This document shows, piece after piece, positions 57,740 through 64,000 of a DNA stretch of 64,000 bases. The translations under genes were made by a program, and so were the position numbers. Positions within the stretch are counted from its first letter, which is position 1. Each line of letters begins with the position of its first letter. The notes under the pieces were generated by a model. That model did no database searches. It saw nothing but the letters and a program-made list of their open reading frames with translations, and had not been told where the DNA came from. The stretch covers positions 62,001 to 126,000 of the forward strand of contig NZ_FXBS01000003.1 of assembly GCF_900178005.1 (NCBI RefSeq), given 5' to 3'. This stretch comes from Tuberibacillus sp. Marseille-P3662. GTDB taxonomy: Bacteria; Bacillota; Bacilli; Bacillales; Sporolactobacillaceae.

Positions 57740-59229
57740 CCAACTACCTCCTGATTGATATGAATACTTTGTGCCTGACCTTCAGCAATGATGTCTGAAA
57801 GGATGTCCTGTATATCCGATAATGAAGTCATAGGGTTTAGCAACGTTAACTTAAGATAGGTGTCCCCACGTATTTTTGTTTTGGCAATGACGGCTTGTCC
57901 TTGAATCAGTAAAAGTTGCTGTATTTGTCGATTGATCATATTAATGTGATCCATCTCATTGGGCATAAATCGAAATACAACAGCATTCAGTTCAGGGAAG
58001 TGAGCTAATTCTAAATTTGAGTCATTGTCAATCAGTTCCGCTGTTTGTCTCGCGGTAGAGATCGTTGTCTCAATCATATCTGTCAGTTTCTCAGTTCCTA
58101 TAAATTTAAGGGTCATAAATAACTTTAGAGCATCAAATCGCCTTGTTGTTTGTGTTGACTTTCCGGCTAAGTTTAAAATACCGTCAAGTTCATCTTCTTC
58201 AGGATTCAAATATTCGGCATGATGCTTCATATATTTAAATAAATGACGATCGCGTAAGAGAAAGGCCCCACAACTGATGGGTTGATAGAACCACTTATGA
58301 AAATCCACAGCAATCGAATCTGCTTGTTCAATGCCAGTTAACACATCATTATACTGGTCGCTTAACATCACTCCGCCCCCGTAAGCAGCATCAACATGGA
58401 GCCATATATCATAGGCCTGTGCCATGTCATGCAAGTCTTGGAGCGGATCAATACTACCAAAATCGGTTGTTCCTGCCGTTGCAACAATCGCAAAGGGGTT
58501 TAAGTTATTTTGCCGCAGATATTGTAAGGTGTTCAAAGCTTCGCCTATATCCATGCGATTCGCATCATCGGTCGGAATGGGAATCACCGCATTTTCTCCA
58601 AGGCCTAATTGTGCCGCCGCTTGTTTGATGGTGAAATGGGCATGCTCTGAGCATAAAATTCTTAACGTATGGGCTTCGTAAGGTAGCCCCTCTTCATGCC
58701 CATTAATACCAAAATGACTTTGGACATAAAGGTTTCGCGCCAGTAAAAGTCCTGTATAGTTTGATTGGGTCCCACCGCTCGTGAAGGCACCGTCGGGTTG
58801 TTGATCGTATCCAAACTGATGACAGAGCCATTGGATCATACTTACTTCAAGATTAGTGGCGGCACCGCTTTGATCCCATGAATCCATGGATTGATTAAGG
58901 GCACTGATCAGTACTTCAGCAGCCAGAGCTGGAATCAATGGCGGGCAATGGAGGTGGGCAACACATTTCGGATGTGACACATTAATGGTATGGTTTAATA
59001 CGTTATTAAAGGTTTCATCTAAGACGTCCTGCCAGCTTGCATTTGTCGAGAAATCCATGGATCGGTTAATGTCTTGATGAACGTCATGACGGCTTTTCCC
59101 GCTATACGTTTGTCTTGAAGCATGATTAAGTAAAGTCTCGATTGATTGGTTCATCATCGTTTGATACTGAGAGAATCCTTCATTTTGCCCTAAAAATAAT
59201 GGATCAAAGGTATCGACAGGTTGGTTCAT
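57736..59229 (-). CDS. rhbB: L-2,4-diaminobutyrate decarboxylase
   Basis: The 497-residue PLP enzyme of the group II decarboxylases has FTSGGTQSNYTGLL, CSEHAHFTIKQAA, LHVDAAYGGG and SIAVDFHKWFYQP with the PLP lysine. It turns diaminobutyrate into 1,3-diaminopropane, the amine used in schizokinen and rhizobactin. AAGGAGAG precedes the ATG. It lies three bases after rhbA. Confidence 0.93.
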   Translation of the reverse strand: MNQPVDTFDPLFLGQNEGFSQYQTMMNQSIETLLNHASRQTYSGKSRHDVHQDINRSMDFSTNASWQDVLDETFNNVLNHTINVSHPKCVAHLHCPPLIPALAAEVLISALNQSMDSWDQSGAATNLEVSMIQWLCHQFGYDQQPDGAFTSGGTQSNYTGLLLARNLYVQSHFGINGHEEGLPYEAHTLRILCSEHAHFTIKQAAAQLGLGENAVIPIPTDDANRMDIGEALNTLQYLRQNNLNPFAIVATAGTTDFGSIDPLQDLHDMAQAYDIWLHVDAAYGGGVMLSDQYNDVLTGIEQADSIAVDFHKWFYQPISCGAFLLRDRHLFKYMKHHAEYLNPEEDELDGILNLAGKSTQTTRRFDALKLFMTLKFIGTEKLTDMIETTISTARQTAELIDNDSNLELAHFPELNAVVFRFMPNEMDHINMINRQIQQLLLIQGQAVIAKTKIRGDTYLKLTLLNPMTSLSDIQDILSDIIAEGQAQSIHINQEVVG

Positions 59230-59232
59230 GCA

Positions 59233-60600
59233 TTATCTCTCCTTCACGTTGAACGACTGAACGGCTGTGTTAAAGGCATCCTCAAAGATCATTAAGATAT
59301 CATGGGCTTGTTCATCAGTTAGAATGAGAGGGGGTAATAACCGTATAGTGGCACCGAATCGGCCCCCGACTTCTAGAATGAGTCCTCGCTCAAAACAGGC
59401 CCTTTGTATCGCACTCGCTAATTCTGGTAATGGCGGATAAGCTCCAGAAGAGGAGGGGTATTTTTTGGGATTGACGATCTCGATACCAATCATTAATCCT
59501 CGTCCGCGAACGTCACCAATATGTGGGTCCTGATCCTGCAACTGTTGGAGCCCTTTTTGAACTTGATGACCGATCGAATCGACATGATCTGGAATGCCGT
59601 TATCGGCTATGAACTTGATTGTTTCGGTACCCGCTGCCATAGCTAACTGGTTACCTCGAAAGGTCCCAATATGTGCCCCGGGTTCCCAGGTATCAAGCGA
59701 GTTGTCATAGATCATGACGGATAATGGTAGACTACCGCCAATCGCTTTGGATAAGACGAGAATGTCAGGTTCGATATCAGCATGTTCAAAAGCAAACATT
59801 TTTCCTGTCCGACCGATACCCGTCTGAATTTCATCAATGATTAATGGGATTTGGCGTTCCTTAGTGATTCGCCGGATCTCTTTTAACCATCTTGTTGAAG
59901 CGGGTATTGAACCTCCTTCTCCTTGAACGATTTCCACAATCATGGCGGCCGGTGGTAAAACGCCGCTTTCCGGATCATCCAGCAATTGTTCGATGTAATG
60001 AAGACCTAAATCTTCCCCAGTTTCTCCGCCAATGCCAAATGGGCACCGGTAGTCGTATGGGTAAGGCAAGAAGTGAACATGCGGGATGAGGCCATTGACC
60101 TTTTCCTTTGGTGCTAACGCGCCGCTTATACTCATCGTCCCATGCGTTGAACCATGGTACCCACCTTGAAAAGCGAGAAGACTGCTGTTGCCCGTTGCTG
60201 TTTTCGCAATTTTCAATGCTGCTTCTACCGCATCAGCTCCTGTTGGGCCGCAAAAATGGATGCGACCATTTGCTTGTAAGCGGGCAGGAAGATGGTGAAA
60301 CAATTCATCAACGAATCGCTCTTTGACCGGTGTCGTGAGATCCAGTGTATGTAATGGCAGCTGGGAATTCAGCGTATCTTGCATCGCATCTATAGTCACT
60401 GGATGATTATGGCCGAGGGCCAGTGTGCCAGCACCGGCGAGACAGTCATAATAGGTTTTATTGTCGATATCTTTTACAAAAATCCCTTGAGCTTCTTTAA
60501 TGGCTACAGGCAGACGCTGTGGATAAGAGCGTGCGCTTGATTCTCTTAAATTTTGTTGGCTGAGAAAGTCAGCATTTGTTTGGATTGTTTGAGTGGTCAT
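59233..60600 (-). CDS. rhbA: Diaminobutyrate-2-oxoglutarate aminotransferase
   Basis: The 455-residue class III aminotransferase makes L-2,4-diaminobutyrate from aspartate semialdehyde. It has [48 protein letters not shown] and [15 protein letters not shown] with the PLP lysine. It is the first gene of the operon, with AGGAGG before ATG 60600 and two Fur boxes upstream. The order matches rhbABCDEF of rhizobactin 1021 synthesis, but no fatty-acyl modifying gene is seen. Confidence 0.93.
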   Translation of the reverse strand: MTTQTIQTNADFLSQQNLRESSARSYPQRLPVAIKEAQGIFVKDIDNKTYYDCLAGAGTLALGHNHPVTIDAMQDTLNSQLPLHTLDLTTPVKERFVDELFHHLPARLQANGRIHFCGPTGADAVEAALKIAKTATGNSSLLAFQGGYHGSTHGTMSISGALAPKEKVNGLIPHVHFLPYPYDYRCPFGIGGETGEDLGLHYIEQLLDDPESGVLPPAAMIVEIVQGEGGSIPASTRWLKEIRRITKERQIPLIIDEIQTGIGRTGKMFAFEHADIEPDILVLSKAIGGSLPLSVMIYDNSLDTWEPGAHIGTFRGNQLAMAAGTETIKFIADNGIPDHVDSIGHQVQKGLQQLQDQDPHIGDVRGRGLMIGIEIVNPKKYPSSSGAYPPLPELASAIQRACFERGLILEVGGRFGATIRLLPPLILTDEQAHDILMIFEDAFNTAVQSFNVKER

Positions 60601-60621
60601 TGGATAGCCTCCTTTTGAGAA

Positions 60622-60636
60622 TGAGAATTATTATCA
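60622..60636. promoter_or_regulatory. Fur box 1
   Basis: TGAGAATTATTATCA differs from the 7-1-7 Fur box TGATAATNATTATCA at one base. It lies about 20 bases before the rhbA start and would block transcription of the siderophore operon when iron is plentiful. Confidence 0.85.
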
Positions 60637-60657
60637 AATAACTAACCAAACACTAAT

Positions 60658-60672
60658 TGAAAATGATTATCA
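60658..60672. promoter_or_regulatory. Fur box 2
   Basis: TGAAAATGATTATCA also differs from the 7-1-7 consensus at one base. It is 36 bases from box 1. The pair brackets the probable promoter of the siderophore operon. Confidence 0.85.
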
Positions 60673-60755
60673 TCGTCAACATATTTTCTTAAATAAGATC
60701 TAAAGTCCTAAAGCGATTAATATGGGTCAAACCTTCTTCCTAGACGTGTCCTCAG

Positions 60756-60785
60756 TTGCTTACACACCAATGGATTTGGTATTAT
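60756..60785 (+). promoter_or_regulatory. Probable promoter of gatCAB
   Basis: TTGCTT (60756-60761), 18 bp, TATTAT (60780-60785). It is divergent from the siderophore operon and some 85 bases from the second Fur box. Confidence 0.5.
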
Positions 60786-60826
60786 CAATATATTGCACAG
60801 TCTTATGTCCTCTGGAGGTGACACAA

Positions 60827-61123
60827 GTGGCAGAGATTTCAAAAGAACAGGTTCGGCATGTGGCGCATTTAGCGCGTCTATCTTTTTCAGAAGAGGAAGT
60901 TGAAACATTCACTAAAGATCTTGGTGACATCATTGGTTTTGCCGAACAGTTGAATGAATTAGATACTGACAATGTTGAGCCGACAACACATGTTTTGGAT
61001 TTGAAGAATGTTCTACGCGACGATCAAGCTCGTGAATGGTTAACGAGAGATGAGGCATTAAAGAATGCACCAGACCAGCAGAATGGTCAGGTGAAGGTTC
61101 CGCCGGTATTGAACCAAGATTAG
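60827..61123 (+). CDS. gatC: Asp-tRNA(Asn)/Glu-tRNA(Gln) amidotransferase subunit C
   Basis: The 98-residue protein has [20 protein letters not shown] and VLRDD, the GatC pattern. GatC wraps and stabilises the GatA-GatB complex. The start is GTG 60827 behind TGGAGGTGAC; the open frame extends upstream to 60722, but that part is not GatC-like. It is first in the gatCAB operon. Confidence 0.95.
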   Translation: MAEISKEQVRHVAHLARLSFSEEEVETFTKDLGDIIGFAEQLNELDTDNVEPTTHVLDLKNVLRDDQAREWLTRDEALKNAPDQQNGQVKVPPVLNQD

Positions 61124-61144
61124 TGATAAAAGGAGGGATTGCGG

Positions 61145-62605
61145 TTGTCTCTATTTGAACAAGGTATAGGCCAATTAAAGAGCCAGTTACATAATAAAGA
61201 AATATCCGTCAGTGAATTGATTGATGATGTGTATAAAAATATCGAAGCGACGGATGATCACATTCATGCTTTCTTAGCACTGAATAAAGAAGCAGCCAAA
61301 GAACAAGCTAAGCAATTGGATCAGCAGCAGGATGCAAGTGCAGCAGCATTGTTCGGACTGCCGATCGGCATTAAAGACAACATGTCAACGAAAGATTTGC
61401 GCACGACATGTGCGAGCCAATTACTGGGGAATTTTGACCCCCTCTATGATGCAACCGTTATTAATAAGATCAAGGAACAACAAGGGATCGTCGTTGGTAA
61501 ATTAAATATGGATGAGTTTGCGATGGGATCTTCGAATGAAAATTCCGGTTTTGAACCGACGCGGAATCCATGGGATTTAGAACGTGTACCTGGAGGATCT
61601 AGCGGTGGTTCAGCGGCATCGGTTGCAGCGGGACAAGTTCCGTTTGCCTTAGGTTCGGATACAGGGGGGTCCATTAGACAACCTGCTGCGTTCTGTGGCG
61701 TTGTCGGCATGAAACCGACTTACGGGCGGGTTTCCCGTTTCGGTCTCGTCGCATTTGCTTCCTCATTTGACCAAATCGGACCGATTTCTCGTTCGGTTGA
61801 GGATAACGCGCATCTTATGAATACAATTGCTGGCCGTGACAAATATGATTCAACATCCGCCGATGTCGATGTACCAGATTATACCCAAGCGATTACCGGA
61901 GACGTTAAAGGTCTTAAGATTGCCGTTCCGAAAGAATATTTTGGTGAAGGTGTATCTGAGGGTGTTAAGGAACAAGTCAAAGCAGCGCTTCGTCAGCTTG
62001 AGAAGCTCGGTGCAACCTGGGAAGAGGTTTCTCTCCCACACTCTGATTATGCAGTAGCTGCTTATTATATTTTGGCGTCATCTGAAGCATCAGCCAATCT
62101 AGCTCGCTTTGACGGGGTACGCTACGGTGTTCGTGCGCAAACCGAAGACATGATTGATATGTACAAGCAAACGCGCAGTGAAGGTTTCGGTGCTGAAGTT
62201 AAGCGTAGGATTATGCTAGGAACCTTCGCGTTAAGTTCAGGTTATTATGATGCTTACTATAAGAAAGCGCAAAAAGTGCGGACGTTAATCAAGCAAGACT
62301 TTGAAAAGGTGTTTGAAGACTATGATGTTATCATCGGACCGACAACACCGACAACGGCATTTAAGATTGGCGAAAAAATTGATGACCCACTTACAATGTA
62401 TGCCAATGACATTTTGACGATCCCGGTTAATTTAGCTGGCGTTCCTGCCATCAGTGTGCCATGCGGATTGTCAGACGGTCTGCCTGTTGGTTTGCAAATC
62501 ATTGGCAAACCTTTCGATGAGTCGTCGGTTTATCGTACGGCACACGCTTATGAACAAGCTGCGGATTTGAACTTGGCACCTGATTTAAAAGGGGTGACAA
62601 AATAG
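61145..62605 (+). CDS. gatA: Asp-tRNA(Asn)/Glu-tRNA(Gln) amidotransferase subunit A
   Basis: The 486-residue amidase-signature protein releases ammonia from glutamine for transamidation of misacylated tRNA. It has GIKDNMSTK with the catalytic lysine, [12 protein letters not shown] with the cis-serine, and [15 protein letters not shown] with the nucleophilic serine. TTG 61145 lies eight bases after AAAGGAGG; TTG 61139 in the same frame is too close. Confidence 0.97.
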   Translation: MSLFEQGIGQLKSQLHNKEISVSELIDDVYKNIEATDDHIHAFLALNKEAAKEQAKQLDQQQDASAAALFGLPIGIKDNMSTKDLRTTCASQLLGNFDPLYDATVINKIKEQQGIVVGKLNMDEFAMGSSNENSGFEPTRNPWDLERVPGGSSGGSAASVAAGQVPFALGSDTGGSIRQPAAFCGVVGMKPTYGRVSRFGLVAFASSFDQIGPISRSVEDNAHLMNTIAGRDKYDSTSADVDVPDYTQAITGDVKGLKIAVPKEYFGEGVSEGVKEQVKAALRQLEKLGATWEEVSLPHSDYAVAAYYILASSEASANLARFDGVRYGVRAQTEDMIDMYKQTRSEGFGAEVKRRIMLGTFALSSGYYDAYYKKAQKVRTLIKQDFEKVFEDYDVIIGPTTPTTAFKIGEKIDDPLTMYANDILTIPVNLAGVPAISVPCGLSDGLPVGLQIIGKPFDESSVYRTAHAYEQAADLNLAPDLKGVTK

Positions 62606-64000
62606 ATGAACTTTGAAACAATTATTGGTCTCGAAGTCCACGTTGAATTAAAGACGGATACAAAAATCTTCTGTGACTGTTCAACCGAATTTGGCGCACC
62701 GCCCAACACTAATGTGTGCCCCATTTGTCTTGGACATCCAGGTGTCTTACCTGTACTGAACCACCAAGCGGTTGAATTCGCGATGCGGGCCGCCACGGCT
62801 TTGAATTGTGAGATCGCAACGGATACGAAGTTTGACCGTAAAAACTATTTCTATCCGGATAACCCGAAAGCTTATCAAATCTCGCAATTTGATAAGCCGA
62901 TTGGTGAAAACGGCTCAATCGAAATAGAAGTCGATGGCTATAAGAAAAACATCGGGATTACACGTCTGCATCTTGAAGAGGATGCGGGTAAGCTGACACA
63001 CGCTGAAGACGGATCGCTCGTTGATTTCAACCGTGTCGGTACACCGCTGATTGAGATTGTGTCCGAACCTGATGTCCGCACGCCGAAAGAGGCGCACGCT
63101 TATTTAGAAAAGTTGAAGGCCATTATGCAGTACACTGGTGTGTCCGACTGTAAAATGGAAGAAGGTTCCCTGCGTTGTGATGCTAACTTGTCTCTACGTC
63201 CACTGGGACAGGATGAGTTTGGAACGAAAACGGAATTGAAAAACTTGAACTCCTTTACGCACGTTGAAAAAGGACTTGAGCATGAGGAAAAACGTCAGGA
63301 AGAAGTGTTACGTTCCGGTGGCGTGATTGAACAAGAAACCCGTCGCTATGATGAGGGTTCCAAGAAAACCATTCTCATGCGTGTGAAAGAGGGTTCAGAT
63401 GATTATCGTTATTTCCCTGAACCTGACCTCGTTAAGCTGTATATTGATGAGGATTGGAAGGCGAAAATTAAAGGTCAAATTCCTGAAATGCCTGATGCCC
63501 GCCAGGAACGTTACATTCATCAACTGGGACTACCTGAATACGATGCCATGGTCTTGACGCAGTCGATCAAAATGTCCGATTTCTTTGATGCTACCGTCAA
63601 CAATGGAGCTGACGTTAAGTTAGCGTCTAACTGGCTCATGGGCGAGGTGTCCTCTTATCTGAACGATGAATATAAAGAAATTGATGAGGTCGCACTGACG
63701 CCGGAATCGCTTGCTAAACTGATTAAGCTGATTGACGCCGGGACAATTTCTTCGAAGATCGCCAAAAAAGTGTTCAAAGATTTAATGACCAAGGGTGGCG
63801 ATCCTGAGAAAATCGTTGAAGAGAAAGGTCTTATGCAAATCTCTGATGAAGGTCAGTTACGCGACATTATTACACCTATTTTGAACGATAATGAACAGTC
63901 CATCACTGACTATAAAAATGGTAAAGACCGTGCTCTCGGCTTCCTAGTCGGACAAGTTATGAAAGCAACTAAAGGTAAAGGCAATCCACAGATGGTGAAT
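62606..64000 (+). CDS. gatB: Asp-tRNA(Asn)/Glu-tRNA(Gln) amidotransferase subunit B (partial at right edge)
   Basis: ATG 62606 directly follows the gatA stop and AAAGGGGTGAC. The open frame runs 465 codons to the window edge without a stop, and the family is about 475 residues, so only about ten are missing. It has [54 protein letters not shown] and the C-terminal YqeY-like domain ending GKGNPQMVN. GatB binds the tRNA and phosphorylates the misacylated residue. Confidence 0.97.
   Translation, partial: MNFETIIGLEVHVELKTDTKIFCDCSTEFGAPPNTNVCPICLGHPGVLPVLNHQAVEFAMRAATALNCEIATDTKFDRKNYFYPDNPKAYQISQFDKPIGENGSIEIEVDGYKKNIGITRLHLEEDAGKLTHAEDGSLVDFNRVGTPLIEIVSEPDVRTPKEAHAYLEKLKAIMQYTGVSDCKMEEGSLRCDANLSLRPLGQDEFGTKTELKNLNSFTHVEKGLEHEEKRQEEVLRSGGVIEQETRRYDEGSKKTILMRVKEGSDDYRYFPEPDLVKLYIDEDWKAKIKGQIPEMPDARQERYIHQLGLPEYDAMVLTQSIKMSDFFDATVNNGADVKLASNWLMGEVSSYLNDEYKEIDEVALTPESLAKLIKLIDAGTISSKIAKKVFKDLMTKGGDPEKIVEEKGLMQISDEGQLRDIITPILNDNEQSITDYKNGKDRALGFLVGQVMKATKGKGNPQMVN

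Overview
The window comes from a spore-forming, low-to-mid G+C Gram-positive bacterium of the Bacillaceae or a close relative. Evidence includes Bacillus subtilis-like gene order (yeaC-yeaD-yebA-guaA-pbuG-yebE-yebG-purEKBCSQLFMNHD, then yerA-yerB-yerC-pcrB-pcrA-ligA-yerH/camS, rocA and gatCAB), a partial cwlJ spore-cortex hydrolase gene, a GerPA/GerPF-like coat gene, strong AGGAGG ribosome-binding sites, frequent TTG/GTG starts, sigma-A promoters with TTGACA/TATAAT boxes, PurR boxes, guanine riboswitches, cre-like sites and Fur boxes. The species cannot be named from this sequence.

Accessory region, about 1-16.2 kb. After the truncated cwlJ there is an ISL3-type transposase remnant. It abuts a TrmB-family regulator whose promoter carries two near-identical palindromes. 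Next is a catabolic operon: ketopantoate-reductase-like dehydrogenase, a 49-residue membrane peptide, an SSS sodium symporter, a short-chain dehydrogenase broken by two frameshifts, a beta-keto acid cleavage enzyme (BKACE/DUF849), the C-terminal stub of an acetoacetate-CoA ligase, and a thiolase. The implied chemistry is uptake of a hydroxy acid, oxidation to a beta-keto acid, cleavage with acetyl-CoA to acetoacetate, activation and thiolysis. Two of the steps are now broken. An IS110 remnant closes this segment. A second catabolic unit follows: a GntR/FCD regulator, a tartrate/D-malate-type dehydrogenase and an SLC13-type carboxylate transporter, with three matching operator-like sites and a cre-like site. 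Two redox genes (SDR and aldo/keto reductase) end the accessory part.

Core region, about 16.4-50.4 kb. MoxR ATPase, DUF58 protein and transglutaminase-like membrane protein precede guaA, which has a guanine riboswitch and terminator. pbuG has a PurR box pair and a consensus promoter. Some small genes (membrane protein, Hsp20, YebE, YebG) precede the full IMP-synthesis operon purEKBCSQLFMNHD, which is controlled by both PurR boxes and a second guanine riboswitch. MITE-like palindromic repeats lie after pbuG, in the pur leader, between purN and purH, and after purD. Then come a GerP-like gene on the minus strand, a YerA-type adenine deaminase paralogue, the YerB lipoprotein, the YerC TrpR-like regulator, pcrB, pcrA, ligA and the camS lipoprotein.

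End region, about 50.6-64 kb. rocA (cre-like site) converges on a six-gene minus-strand operon in the order rhbABCDEF, encoding an NRPS-independent citrate-hydroxamate siderophore, probably schizokinen-like, behind two Fur boxes. gatC, gatA and a nearly complete gatB run to the right edge.
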